A stretch of 21,864 nucleotides of DNA from Nostoc sp. GT001 (GCF_030382115.1 NZ_JAUDRJ010000003.1:2861178-2883041); one strand, 5' to 3'. Positions 7,695-16,400 are shown, counted from the stretch's first letter. Numbers and translations are program-made. Notes: generated from the sequence alone by a model not told the origin.

Positions 7695-8159
7695 ATGACA
7701 ACTGCAATTTCCTATCCCAATGCCCCTGATTTAGCAATTGATGATTACATTGTGATCGGCTTGGCAACCTGCTTCGTCAAAGAAGATGGAGAAGTTTATC
7801 AAATCGAAGTTATAGAACCAATACCCTCTGCGGCTTTGGAAGCGCTATTAAAGGGCATTCCTACCTCCTATAAGCTGGCTCATGCCACAACTCTGGGATC
7901 TGTGCTGGATGGCGATTCACCACTGCTGCCAGATGGCTTTCCAGAATCGGCTCAGTTTGGAGAGGAATTTGTGCCACGGGCATTTGCAGCAGCTCGTACC
8001 TACAAGCGTCGTGAATCTGCAAAATCTCTGATTCCATTGGGTACAAACTACACTGAATTTAAGTATTCCATTGAGCGGAAACGGGTGTTAAACGCCGCCA
8101 GAGTTGTAACCAAAGAAGATAACGTTAAACAGCATTCTCACACTCACAAAGTGCTTTAA
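7695..8159 (+). CDS. Conserved hypothetical protein, cyanobacterial
   Basis: A 154-residue soluble protein from the ATG at 7695; the reading frame can extend to a TTG at 7680, but the ATG gives a cleaner N-terminus (MTTAISYPNAPDLAIDDYIV). No known fold or catalytic motif is recognised. Visible features are an acidic first half with a single Cys in GLATCFVKEDGE, a basic central segment ARTYKRRESAKS, and a His-rich tail KQHSHTHKVL that could bind metal. The gene lies seven bases before the glutathione transferase gene on the same strand, so the two are probably co-transcribed. A redox or stress link would be inference from that neighbour only. Confidence 0.72.
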   Translation: MTTAISYPNAPDLAIDDYIVIGLATCFVKEDGEVYQIEVIEPIPSAALEALLKGIPTSYKLAHATTLGSVLDGDSPLLPDGFPESAQFGEEFVPRAFAAARTYKRRESAKSLIPLGTNYTEFKYSIERKRVLNAARVVTKEDNVKQHSHTHKVL

Positions 8160-8165
8160 GTAATT

Positions 8166-8723
8166 ATGCTAAAACTTTACGGTGGCGCTCGTAGTCGAGC
8201 ATCAATTGTTCACTGGTATTTAGAGGAATTAGGAATTCCTTACGAATTCGTCAAGCTTGATATGCAGGCGGGTGAACACCTTAAGCCTGAGTATTTGGCA
8301 ATCAACCCATTTGGTAAAGTTCCAGCAATTGTTGATGAGGATTTTCAGGTTTGGGAATCTGGGGCAATTTTGTTGTATCTTGCCGATAAGTACAGTAAAA
8401 CTCCACTTTCACCAAAGGAAAATGCTGTATTTTCCCAATGGGTGTTGTTTGCCAATGCTACCCTTGGCTCAGGAATTTTTGTAGAAGCAAATCGGGAGCG
8501 GGAAATGCCCCGCTTGTTGACTCCCTTAAATGAAATTTTCAGTAAGCAACCTTTTTTACTTGGCAATGATTTTACTGTTGCTGATGTAGCAGTGGGGTCT
8601 ATTTTGAATTACATTCCCATGATCCTGAAGCTAGACCTCAGCCCCTATCCAGCGGTGTTGAACTATATGAAGCAGTTATCTGAACGTCCGGCATTTCTAA
8701 GAAGTATTGGCGGACGGACTTAA
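8166..8723 (+). CDS. Glutathione S-transferase family protein
   Basis: A 185-residue cytoplasmic protein with the two-domain GST layout. The thioredoxin-like N-terminal domain (1-75) has a possible catalytic serine near residues 10-13 (ARSRAS), the cis-proline loop KVPAIVD (P53) and the glutathione-binding ESGAILLYL (E64, S65). The helical C-terminal domain includes FLLGNDFTVADVAVGSIL, the N-capping box seen in most GSTs. Members conjugate glutathione to electrophiles or reduce peroxides. It is slightly shorter than the usual 200-220 residues but appears complete. It follows the unknown gene ending at 8159 and converges on yajQ across a strong hairpin. Confidence 0.9.
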   Translation: MLKLYGGARSRASIVHWYLEELGIPYEFVKLDMQAGEHLKPEYLAINPFGKVPAIVDEDFQVWESGAILLYLADKYSKTPLSPKENAVFSQWVLFANATLGSGIFVEANREREMPRLLTPLNEIFSKQPFLLGNDFTVADVAVGSILNYIPMILKLDLSPYPAVLNYMKQLSERPAFLRSIGGRT

Positions 8724-8759
8724 AATAATTCGTAATGACGCTCCTGCGTCGCTAACGTA

Positions 8760-8801
8760 ATTCGTAATTCGTAATTGAATTTTTAACTACGAATTACGAA
8801 T
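8760..8801. terminator. Bidirectional hairpin terminator between GST and YajQ genes
   Basis: ATTCGTAATTCGT (8760-8772) pairs perfectly with ACGAATTACGAAT (8789-8801), a 13-base stem, followed by CTTTT on the plus strand. It lies between two convergent stops (8723 and 8805). Extra ATTCGTAAT units occur just upstream (about 8728-8736), so the stem may derive from a local short repeat. Confidence 0.65.
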
Positions 8802-8804
8802 CTT

Positions 8805-9296
8805 TTAACGATAATTTGTAAATTGCAAAGCAACTGGGTAGTCTTCTTGTTTTAGCCGCTGCATGACAACTTGCAAGTCATCTTTAGATTTGGCAGAAAC
8901 CCGTACAGCATCCCCTTGAATTGAAGCTTGTACCTTTTTAAATTCATCCCGAATCAATTTGGAAATTTGTTTGGCGATTTCCTGACTTATGCCTTTTTTG
9001 AGTTTGATTTCTTGACGCACGCGATTACCACTGGCTGATTCAACCTTGCCAAAATCAAAGATTTTTTGGGAGAGGTTACGCTTGGCGGCTTTTTCTCGCA
9101 GAATGGTGTGTACGGAATCTAAGGTAAACTCGCTGTCAGTGCTAACGTTAATGCTTTCTTCGACTAACTCGACAGTAGTTTCAGTGTCTTTGAGGTCGTA
9201 ACGACCTTTGATGTCTCGTATAACTTGATCGACGGCGTTAACCAACTCTTGTCGGTCAAAGTCGCTCACAATGTCAAAGGAAAAAGTAGAAGCCAT
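8805..9296 (-). CDS. YajQ family cyclic di-GMP/nucleotide-binding protein
   Basis: A 163-residue protein of exact family length. The N-terminus [22 protein letters not shown] and the later [30 protein letters not shown] and [21 protein letters not shown] segments are canonical for the YajQ/UPF0234 family, a tandem ferredoxin-like fold. Some members bind cyclic di-GMP and act as effectors with transcription factors, while in others the ligand is unknown. It is cytoplasmic. ATG start at 9296, with no clear Shine-Dalgarno. The MAPEG gene lies upstream on the same strand. Confidence 0.93.
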   Translation of the reverse strand: MASTFSFDIVSDFDRQELVNAVDQVIRDIKGRYDLKDTETTVELVEESINVSTDSEFTLDSVHTILREKAAKRNLSQKIFDFGKVESASGNRVRQEIKLKKGISQEIAKQISKLIRDEFKKVQASIQGDAVRVSAKSKDDLQVVMQRLKQEDYPVALQFTNYR

Positions 9297-9321
9297 AAAA
9301 CATTTTGGATTTTAGATTTTG

Positions 9322-9345
9322 GACTTCGACTTCGCTCAGTCGAAC
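9322..9345. repeat. Short palindromic interspersed repeat
   Basis: TTCGAC (9325-9330) pairs with GTCGAA (9339-9344) around TTCGCTCA. This motif (CTTCGACTTCGCTCAGTCGA) is a frequent small hairpin repeat in Nostoc genomes. It sits just upstream of yajQ. Confidence 0.5.
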
Positions 9346-9409
9346 GATTTTGGATTGGGTATTGAGTATTGAGAAAACTCTTTCCCAGTCCCCAGTTCCC
9401 ATGCCCCAA

Positions 9410-9808
9410 TTAATTAGTAGCTTGGATGATGCTCAAGAAAAAGAGAGTGGCACAGCTAAAGATACCAATGGCAAACATGAGCGATCGCAAAAGGGGTATA
9501 TTCAAAATATAAAAAATCGAGTATAGGAAACGGGCCACCACAAAAGCGATCGCCGCTACTTGGGCTGTAAAAGAATTTACACCAGTTACATAAGCCATCA
9601 ATGCGGCTGCGGCAAACACCATAAAGGCTTCAAAGGTGTTCTGATGTGCCCAAGTAGCTCGTTGGGCATAAGGTGGCAATTTATCAAACATGGCGCGAGG
9701 AGTAGAAAGCATTTCAGGCCCAATACGCACACGGGCATAAGCTACCACCAAAAATGGCACATAAATTAGAACGACGGCAGCAGCGATCGAGTACAAAAAA
9801 ATTATCAT
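9410..9808 (-). CDS. MAPEG family membrane protein
   Basis: A 132-residue protein with four hydrophobic helices (about 2-24, 55-75, 78-100 and 105-128), the layout of the MAPEG family (membrane-associated proteins in eicosanoid and glutathione metabolism). The ATWAHQNTFEAFMVFAAAAL segment in helix 2 matches the family's conserved ExxxNxxE-like glutathione-binding region, with N and E retained. Bacterial members are poorly characterised and some have glutathione transferase or peroxidase activity. A soluble GST lies within 1 kb, but no shared operon is evident. ATG start at 9808. Confidence 0.82.
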   Translation of the reverse strand: MIIFLYSIAAAVVLIYVPFLVVAYARVRIGPEMLSTPRAMFDKLPPYAQRATWAHQNTFEAFMVFAAAALMAYVTGVNSFTAQVAAIAFVVARFLYSIFYILNIPLLRSLMFAIGIFSCATLFFLSIIQATN

Positions 9809-9827
9809 TACTTATTAGTCGTTGGTT

Positions 9828-9900
9828 ATTAGTCATCAGTCATCAGTCATCAGTCATTAGTCAAATACAAATGACAAAAGACAAATGACAAATGACTAAT
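9828..9900. repeat. Two arrays of heptanucleotide tandem repeats (STRR)
   Basis: The left array holds three TCATCAG units and one TCATTAG unit (about 9833-9860). The right array holds ACAAATG, ACAAAAG, ACAAATG, ACAAATG (about 9868-9897). ATTAGTCA near the left end and TGACTAAT at the right end are complementary, so the region can fold. Seven-base short tandemly repeated repetitive sequences are characteristic of heterocystous cyanobacteria. Confidence 0.75.
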
Positions 9901-10399
9901 CAAAGTAGAAAAGCGTTACCACTTTTCTTTGTTCTTCTGCATCCTGACAAGTTTGTAACAGGGTGCGACTGTCGTGAAACGCAAAGCAGATTAGTTGCTG
10001 GCAACGGGAGACAATCTCCTTATTGCACAAGTAACTAGCTTCCGCCAGAGATAGATTATCATTACTGGGATTCTCGACTAGATGCATTACCTGTTCTAGT
10101 TGCTGGCGCGATTCTAAAGGCTGGCGTTCCAGGCTTTGGGGTAGAATCACCGTCAACAAATTTGCATCAGCCCGCGTTGCTCCCTTGATGGCCGCTGAAT
10201 TCGTACCTGTAGCACCAGAAGTAATGATTCGATTACCCGATAAAACTAGGGCATAAGTCATCATTTCAATAAGATTCTGATGCGTTATCGGGACGTGACG
10301 AGAACCCAGCAAAGCAATTCTTTTAGAACCTGTTTGCTGGATTGTCGCCAATTCTTGGGCTAATGTATCGAGGTTAATAAGGTCTGTTGATTGGCTCAA
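9896..10399 (-). CDS. Short DprA/LOG-like Rossmann nucleotide-binding protein
   Basis: A 167-residue single-domain protein resembling the Rossmann core of the DprA/Smf and LOG superfamily. It has RIALLGSRHVP (27-37), a helix, then NRIITSGATGTNSAAIKGAT (56-75), followed by a strand LLTVILPQSL. Full DprA proteins are near 300-370 residues with extra domains, so this is a short-form relative and should not be assumed to load RecA on DNA. Cyanobacterial homologues are often labelled DNA recombination-mediator protein A. The start is a TTG at 10399, inside the 3' end of the GIY-YIG gene (26-base overlap), suggesting coupled translation. The last bases overlap the STRR array at 9870-9900. Confidence 0.68.
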   Translation of the reverse strand: MSQSTDLINLDTLAQELATIQQTGSKRIALLGSRHVPITHQNLIEMMTYALVLSGNRIITSGATGTNSAAIKGATRADANLLTVILPQSLERQPLESRQQLEQVMHLVENPSNDNLSLAEASYLCNKEIVSRCQQLICFAFHDSRTLLQTCQDAEEQRKVVTLFYFD

Positions 10400-10658
10400 A
10401 GATGGAGATAATCAGACTAAACGACCCAGATATTTTACCAAACAGCGTGTAGATGCGAAGAAAACTTAAGTTAGACATTGCAACTATTTTTCGATGATGT
10501 GATATCCAACGACGTGCAAGATCAGCAGTTCTGCCTATGTAGAGAATTTCCCCAGAACCAGAAATCGCGAAATAGATGGCTGGACAGTCAGGGAGATTAG
10601 CTTTTTTCTCCAATGGAAGGGAGGGTAGTTTCAGGGGATCAATTGCCGTTAAATCCAT
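10374..10658 (-). CDS. GIY-YIG domain protein, probably degenerate
   Basis: A 94-residue protein with the GIY-YIG core: AIYFAISGSGEILYIGRTADLARRWISHH, where residues 27-29 (AIY), 40-42 (YIG) and the arginine at 49/50 are in place. The tail after residue 55 is poorly conserved. The downstream segment that normally carries the metal-binding glutamate (a ...EIExxLI... helix before a FKPxLN-like end) appears deleted: the protein runs SLIISIFEPINRPY. It is probably not an active endonuclease. An AGGAG site four bases before the ATG at 10658 shows that translation signals are intact. The 3' end overlaps the DprA-like gene. A small frameshift in the middle of the tail cannot be excluded. Confidence 0.7.
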   Translation of the reverse strand: MDLTAIDPLKLPSLPLEKKANLPDCPAIYFAISGSGEILYIGRTADLARRWISHHRKIVAMSNLSFLRIYTLFGKISGSFSLIISIFEPINRPY

Positions 10659-10716
10659 TTTCTCCTAGTTCCAGTGACTTCTATAGCCATCACTAATAAG
10701 ACCCCACCAAATTCTT

Positions 10717-10748
10717 ACTTCAGTAGCTTCAAACTTCAGTAGCTTCAA
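10717..10748. repeat. Tandem 16-base direct repeat
   Basis: Two perfect copies of ACTTCAGTAGCTTCAA sit head to tail at 10717-10732 and 10733-10748, directly next to the hairpin at 10747-10777. Just beyond lies a CTCCTGC heptamer run (about 10789-10808). Confidence 0.8.
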
Positions 10749-10777
10749 ATCATCCGGGATCGAATCCCGGATGATTT
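10747..10777. terminator. Perfect 14-base-pair hairpin, probable terminator
   Basis: AAATCATCCGGGAT (10747-10760) and ATCCCGGATGATTT (10764-10777) form a perfect 14-bp stem with a three-base loop. It lies 47 bases beyond the stop of the BioD/DRTGG gene (minus), so it is placed to end that transcript. The U-tract on either strand is only about three bases. The centre resembles a tRNA T-arm (GGATCGAATCC), which may be chance. Confidence 0.5.
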
Positions 10778-10824
10778 ACTCCTTCTGTCTCCTGCCTCCT
10801 GCCTCCTTCAATACACTCATGAAT

Positions 10825-11919
10825 CTAAGACAATGCCGCTGCGGGAGTTAAACCTAGTTTGGATAACAAGCGGTCAATGTCAAAATGCTCGGACATCAAC
10901 TGGCGAATATACTGAACCTTAATAGGCTCGTGGACACGGACTTGACCAAAAGTGCGGTCAACAATTCCGACAGTAGTGAGGGTATCTAAGTCAACAGACA
11001 AAATGGGTATTTCTAGTTCTTCAGCGCGACTGAGAATGAACGGTGGGGGTGGTAGTTGCCCAGTGAGAATTAAACATTGGGTAGAAGTTTCCAAAGCCGC
11101 TTGCTGAATTTCCACCCGATCGCCTCCTGTCACCACTGCCATATTCCGGCGTTTGCGGAAATATTTCACAGCTGAATTGACATTCATCGCTCCAATTGCC
11201 AGACTTTCTACCAACAAATCCATGCGATCGTTACGACAGAGAACATCAGCCTTTAACTGCTTGACTAGTTCGCCAACACTCACACTGCGGAGCAAATCGC
11301 TGTTTGGCAACATTGCTAGCACTGGAATACCCTGCTGTTCCAAAAATGGTAGCACGAGAGTTTCAACTGCTTCTAGTTGAGTGACAGGGATATCATTGAT
11401 CACAACTCCAATCAAGCGATCGCCCACACGCCTTTTAGCAGCCAATAGTGCCTCAACCGAAAGCAAGGATTTATAGCGGCTTACTAACAGCACACCAGCA
11501 TCCAATACTTCAGCCATTTGCAGCAAAGACAAATCAAACAAATTGCCTTCGGACAAATCACCAGGCCCTTCCAATAACACCAAATCTCCTTGAGACTTAT
11601 GTAAATATTGCTGTATTAGGGACTGCTGATAATCGGTTTTGTCTTCCCCCCGTAAGCGCTTTTGCACATTTGGTTCATCCAAAGCCAGCATTGTAGGTGC
11701 AACGCGGTTTTCCGGCAAATTGAGGCTAAGAGCGATGAACTGGACATCTTCCTCAATTACGGTTCCACTGGACGAATTGAAAGACGTACCGAGCGGTTTA
11801 CCGTAGGTAATATCCAGACCTTTTTGCTGTAGCTGATGAGACAAACCCAGAACAGTTGCAGATTTACCGCTGTAATTCTCGGTCGATCCAATCAGCAAAT
11901 ATTTAGGGGATTTTGGCAC
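10825..11919 (-). CDS. Phosphotransacetylase-family-like protein: BioD-like P-loop domain plus DRTGG domain
   Basis: A 364-residue protein. The N-terminal half is a BioD/CobB-type P-loop domain: LLIGSTENYSGKSATVLGLS (Walker A GKS at 18-20) and LVLLEGPGDLSEG (115-125). The second half (about 215-325) matches the DRTGG ligand-binding domain, with MNVNSAVKYFRKRRNMAVVTGGDR. This is the regulatory N-terminal architecture of long phosphotransacetylases, but the catalytic PTA_PTB domain is absent, so acetyl phosphate synthesis is not expected. Cyanobacteria commonly carry this stand-alone form, of unknown role. The start is GTG (11919), with AGGAG at 11927-11931 (minus), seven bases upstream. Confidence 0.8.
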   Translation of the reverse strand: MPKSPKYLLIGSTENYSGKSATVLGLSHQLQQKGLDITYGKPLGTSFNSSSGTVIEEDVQFIALSLNLPENRVAPTMLALDEPNVQKRLRGEDKTDYQQSLIQQYLHKSQGDLVLLEGPGDLSEGNLFDLSLLQMAEVLDAGVLLVSRYKSLLSVEALLAAKRRVGDRLIGVVINDIPVTQLEAVETLVLPFLEQQGIPVLAMLPNSDLLRSVSVGELVKQLKADVLCRNDRMDLLVESLAIGAMNVNSAVKYFRKRRNMAVVTGGDRVEIQQAALETSTQCLILTGQLPPPPFILSRAEELEIPILSVDLDTLTTVGIVDRTFGQVRVHEPIKVQYIRQLMSEHFDIDRLLSKLGLTPAAALS

Positions 11920-12389
11920 ACATGCACTCCTAATTTCAAAAGTCAGAAGAACCCAGCTAGGTGTTTCCTAATTCTAGTTCCTTCTGGCAAAAGCCTCTCG
12001 CTCTCACAAATTAAGCTTTCCCAGAATTACCTTTTGAATAAGCAGGGGCAGAAGAAAGGTTTTTTCCTTGTGTCGGCTCTGCTAACCTTTACACCTACTC
12101 TTGAAGATTTGTAATTACGGTTTGTGCTATGGCGGTTCTCAGTTGAGTGAGGTAAAAGAACCCCGCAAGCGAGGAGGGTGGTTTCATACAACGAGAGAAA
12201 AATTAAAACTGGGTTTCAAAGCCTCTCTCCGCTTGCGTAACGGCAGGCTGACGCCAACGGGGAAGAGGAATGGAAGTGGGGTCAAAATCTATGGTTATAC
12301 ATGAGAAATCAAGACTTATGTATTTTTCTTTTTTCGTATGAAACCACTCTGCTCCCCGCTCTTCGAGAGGGGACTATGATGTACCTCAT
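11920..12389. other. Repeat-rich spacer without a credible gene
   Basis: Holds short GC-rich Nostoc-type repeat pieces (CCCCGCAAGCGAGGAGGG near 12161-12178; CCTCTCTCCGCTTGCG near 12222-12237) and an inverted-repeat-bounded segment at 12178-12347. Open frames across it translate these repeats and show no family signature. Confidence 0.5.
12178..12347. repeat. Inverted-repeat-bounded ~170-base segment (MITE-like)
   Basis: GTGGTTTCATAC at 12178-12189 is the exact reverse complement of 12336-12347. Six bases further in on each side lie AGAAAAAT (12196-12203) and its reverse complement (12322-12329), so each arm is about 26 bases with a variable centre. The interior has no gene. Non-autonomous element or fold-back structure is inferred; no transposase is present. 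Confidence 0.5.
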
Positions 12390-12626
12390 GTGATTAGTAA
12401 ACGCTATAATTTGAGTGCTTCTGAATTGTTCACTGCCATTTTGCAGGAAGCCAATTTCAAGAATGTGGGTTTGAATCATACCGATTTGGCTGGCGCTGAT
12501 TTGAGCGGAGCTTCTCTCAACATGGCCAACCTCACTGATGCTAATTTGGCTGTTGTTAAAAATGCCAACATTCAGTGGAGCTATTATGTACACCACTACC
12601 TAGCGCGATGTGCGACTTATTCTTAA
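12390..12626 (+). pseudogene. Pentapeptide-repeat protein remnant
   Basis: The frame encodes about 78 residues. Residues 15-50 follow the A(D/N)LxX pentapeptide pattern (AILQEANFKN, TDLAGADLSGASLNMANLTD, ANLAVVKNAN), which forms a right-handed beta-helix in intact proteins. Only about eight repeats remain and the only in-frame start is a GTG at 12390 with no ribosome-binding site. The frame is open upstream to 12342 and reads through repeat sequence. The end runs into the interspersed repeat at 12625. A short decayed copy is more likely than a functional gene, but a small real protein is possible. Confidence 0.45.
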
Positions 12627-12720
12627 AACCCCTCTCCAAACCTCTCCCCGAAGCGGAGAGAGGCTTTAAGTCTTGCTCCCCTTCCCTTGTAGGGAAGGGG
12701 CTGGGGGTTAGGTTTGAGAG
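12625..12720. repeat. Interspersed double-hairpin repeat
   Basis: A ~95-base element with two hairpins: CCTCTC (12641-12646) with GAGAGG (12658-12663), and CCCCTTCCCT (12678-12687) with AGGGAAGGGG (12691-12700), followed by CTGGGGGTTAGGTT. I recognise this arrangement as a repeat scattered in Nostoc-type genomes. No U-tract follows. Confidence 0.65.
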
Positions 12721-12997
12721 AAAGTTGCACACCGCGTTACCTATGCCGGATGGTAGTGTTGTTCGCAGTCGGGAAGTTTGTGAATGCAGATCGCAATTCA
12801 GATGCGATCGCCGCTACTTTTAATAATTTTAAAAAGTATTTAATTATATCTAAAAAAGCTGGTGATTAAAAGTCAAGATAGCCTAGTTGCAGAAGCAAGC
12901 TATGCCCATTGCGGATGAAGTGGCACAATAAAGAAAGTACTGCGATCACCTACGTTAAATTGGAAGCGATCGCAGGCAAAATCATTCAATACTTTCC

Positions 12998-13375
12998 TCA
13001 AAAGCCCAACACCTGCATTGATTTTTCAAGAACTTCTTTGGGGCGAAATGGTTTAGTTAGATATAAGTCTGCACCAACCTCAAGTCCTTTTTGTTTATCA
13101 AATTCCTGTCCCTTAGCTGTCAAAATTATAATGTAGATATCAGTCATTTGTAAGTCGTGTTTTACAACATGGCAGACTTGCAGACCATTCATTTTCGGCA
13201 TCATCACATCAAGAAAAACCAGGTTTGGTTTTTCAGCTTTAATAGTTTCGAGAGCTTCTTCTCCATTTCTAGCAGTTAGAAGTTCAACACCCTCATCTTC
13301 TAATGCTTCTAAAGCTTGTTCCATCAAAATCAAGATATTGGGTTCATCGTCAACAATTAGAATTTTCTGGGTCAT
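12998..13375 (-). CDS. Single-domain response regulator (CheY-like receiver)
   Basis: A 125-residue lone receiver domain: acidic pocket ILIVDDEP (D8-D9), phospho-acceptor Asp in LVFLDVMMPKMNG, the switch threonine in IILTAKG and the lysine in YLTKPFRP. All key residues are present and there is no output domain, so it likely acts by protein contact or in a phosphorelay. It is the last gene of a minus-strand set after the GAF kinase and the hybrid kinase, 118 bases after the latter's stop. The spacer between them is filled with STRR repeats, so co-transcription is likely but not certain. Confidence 0.92.
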   Translation of the reverse strand: MTQKILIVDDEPNILILMEQALEALEDEGVELLTARNGEEALETIKAEKPNLVFLDVMMPKMNGLQVCHVVKHDLQMTDIYIIILTAKGQEFDKQKGLEVGADLYLTKPFRPKEVLEKSMQVLGF

Positions 13376-13493
13376 GGGGATTGGTGATTGAGGATTGGGA
13401 AGTGGGATTGGGCATTGGGCATTGGGAATTAAAGATTAGGGATTAGAATAATTCTTTACCATTTCCCAGTTTCCAATCCCCAATCCCTAGCGA
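13376..13493. repeat. STRR heptamer repeats between hybrid kinase and response regulator
   Basis: G/A/T-rich units such as GGGCATT, GGGCATT, GGGAATT run from about 13376 to 13440, and the complementary set (CCAATCCCCAATCCCTAG) lies at 13470-13489, so the whole spacer can fold. The segment TTGGTGATTGAGGATTGGGAA (13381-13401) reappears with one mismatch inside the GAF kinase gene at 17461-17481. Confidence 0.7.
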
Positions 13494-16400
13494 TTACTGT
13501 TCAGACAACATAATAAAAAATACATTTTCCAACTCTTTCTCAAAGCGTAGGGTTTTCACCAAATCGGCTTCTTGAGAGAAGATAGAATCGATGATAATCA
13601 TGTCAGGTTTGGCTGACAGGGCTTTATAAATGCATTCTTGCGGATCGGAGGCTTCAATCACGCTGTATCCCTGAGTTTGCAGTACATCTGATAGGGTTTT
13701 TAAGGCTGATGCATTTTTATCTACAACCAATACCTTTTTACTAGAAGTGCCTTGGTAAAGCAGCGAGCCAATTTCGTTGAGGAGTTTTTCTGTATCAATG
13801 GGCTTGGTAAGATAGCGATCGATGCCAATGTGATAGCCCCGTTCTTTGTTTTCAATAATTGACAGAATGATAATTGGAATGTCTGCGGTCTGAGGATCAT
13901 TTTTGAGAACGGCTGCCACATCGAAGCCGTTGATTTGGGGCATCATCACGTCCAAGAGAATCAGATCGGGACGGGCTATTTTGATTTGATGAATTGCATC
14001 CATGCCGTCCTTTCCTTCGCGAACATTGTAGCCTTCGTTTTCCAGTTGTTGACGCAGCAGTTCGCGAATGTTAGCGTCATCATCTACAACCAAAATGGTT
14101 TTACGGTTTTGGTTCAACACAGCGCTTTTGGTGATGACGTGTTCTTTGAGTTGTTTGACAAGCGTATCCAAATTCAGATTAGCAGTGGTTTTTTGATCGC
14201 TGGCATAGGTGGGAATGATGAACGAGAATATGCTGCCTTTACCTGGTTCACTTTCAACCCAGATTCTACCGCCGTGATGATCGACGATTTGTTTACAGAT
14301 GGGCAGTCCTAACCCTGTGCCTTTGGGTTTGTCGGTGAGGGTGTCGCCAACTTGGCGGAATTTCTCGAATACTTTCGGCTGATCTTCGGGTGCAATCCCA
14401 ATACCCGTATCGATGACGCTGATGCAAACACCGTCATTTCCTTGTTTAACGCGACAGGTGACACAACCAGATTCAGTAAACTTAACGGCATTGGAAATCA
14501 GGTTGATTAAAACTTGCAGCAGACGGTTGCGATCGCCTACTATCTGAGGCAGTCCAGGTTCAATCTCGCTGACCAATTGCAAGCCATTGGTTTCAAATAA
14601 TCCGGCGGTAGAATTGGTTGCCCAATCCATTAATTCGCTGGGATCAATCGGCTGCATGTGCCATTCCACCTTACCTGCTTCCATCTTGGCGATATCCAGG
14701 ACATCGTTAATCAAAGACGTGAGCCGTTCTGCTTCCGACACAATAATGTTGAGATTGTCAGCTACCCGCTTAATCGTTTTTTGAAGCTTACGGTCTTCGG
14801 TAGAAATCATGGGGAACACATCGGTTTCCAGCTTTTCTTGAATGATGGACGCAAAACCGAGGACAGAAGTTAGTGGCGTCCGCAGCTCGTGGGAAACTGT
14901 TGAGATGAAATCGGTCTTCATCTGGTCGATTTCCTTTTCTGCCGTTACATCTCGAATCAGTAGTGCAGAACCAAAGCAGGTAGAGGGTTCTGAATCTGTT
15001 GTCTTTTTGAAAATGGCGGTTGCTACTGCTTGACCAATACGTTCTTTGGTCAATGCAACTTCGGCAGAGAACACCTCACCGGGATGGGACTGAGTTCGTG
15101 CAACCAGGTCTGCTAAACCAGATATCGGCAATTCTCGGTAGTGACCGTTGAGGGCGGTAGCTGTCAATTCATACATGGCTAAAAAAGCAGGATTGAAGTG
15201 GGTAATTTGTCCTGTGGTGTCTGCCACTAACAAACCATCAGCTAAGTTATCTAAAATGGCATTTAATCCCTGTGCTTCTGCTAGGGTATTTTGCAGTGCA
15301 GCTGTCCGCTCTATAACTCTGGCTTCTAATTCTTGATTCAGTTGCCGCAGAGAGATTTCTGCTTGTTTGCGGGCAGTGATGTCGGTATTGATTTCCAGCA
15401 CCGCGCAGGGCTGACGGTCGATGTCCCGTTGCAACGTCCATCGGCTCTGGACGATAATCAGTTTGCCTTCATGGGTCAGATGTTCCACTTCTCCTTCCCA
15501 ATTACCTTGATCTAATAACTCTGCGATAATTTCTTCCTTTGGCTTGAGAAAGGTTTTTTTGATAAAAGCCTGAATGCATTGGCCTTTCACTTCTTCACGC
15601 GTCCAACCGTAGAGTCTTTCGGCACCCTGATTCCAGTGAGAGATTTTGTCGCCCATGTCGCGGACGATGATGGCATCGCTGGAATGATTCAACATATCCA
15701 ATAAACGTTGATTTTCAGCTTCTGCCTGCTTGCGATCGTGAATATCAGTACAGGTGCCAATCCATTCCCGAATACTGCCGTCTTTTTCCAGGACGGGCGC
15801 ACCACAGACAGAGAAGTAGCGGTATGTGCCATCCTTGCTACGCAGCCGATATTCGGTTTGGTAAATACCTCGGTTTGCCACAGCAGCATTCCAAACTTCT
15901 GTAGAGTTGGCACGGTCATCGGGGTGAATTGGATCGATCCAGCCCCAACCTTCTACTTCAGCTTCGCTCTGCCCCGTATAGTCCATCCAGGTGAGCATTT
16001 CACTGCTTATCCCCGATCCTTCCGGGGTAGCTCCCCAGATGATCTGTGAAGTAGCAGTTACTAAGGAGCGATATCGTTCTTGAAGACGCTGATTTTCGGC
16101 TTCTGCCAGTTTGCGATCGTGAATATCAGTGCAAGTACCTACCCACTCGCGGATACTGCCGTCTTCTTCTAAAATGGGAGTACCACAGGCAAAAAAGTAG
16201 CGATAAGTGCCATCTTTGCCACGCACCCGATATTCCACTTCATAGAGGCTGCGGTTAGCCACAGCAGCACTCCAAATTTCGGCGGTGAGGGGACGGTCAT
16301 CAGGATGAACGGCATCTAACCAGCCCCAGCCATCGGCTTCAGCTATTGTCTGACCCGTGTAGGCTCTCCACTCAGACATGTCTGCCTTTTGCAGTCCGTC

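Noticed and set aside
9828..9900. Regular repeats that could suggest a CRISPR array
   Set aside because: The unit is seven bases in direct tandem with no spacers, so it is an STRR, not a CRISPR.
12101..12304. 67-residue plus-strand frame in the repeat-rich region
   Set aside because: Most of it translates known-looking repeat pieces and one arm of the inverted repeat.
13721..16049. Several 60-125-residue frames on the opposite strand of the hybrid kinase
   Set aside because: Shadow frames of a clearly real gene, created by its codon bias; none has a family signature.
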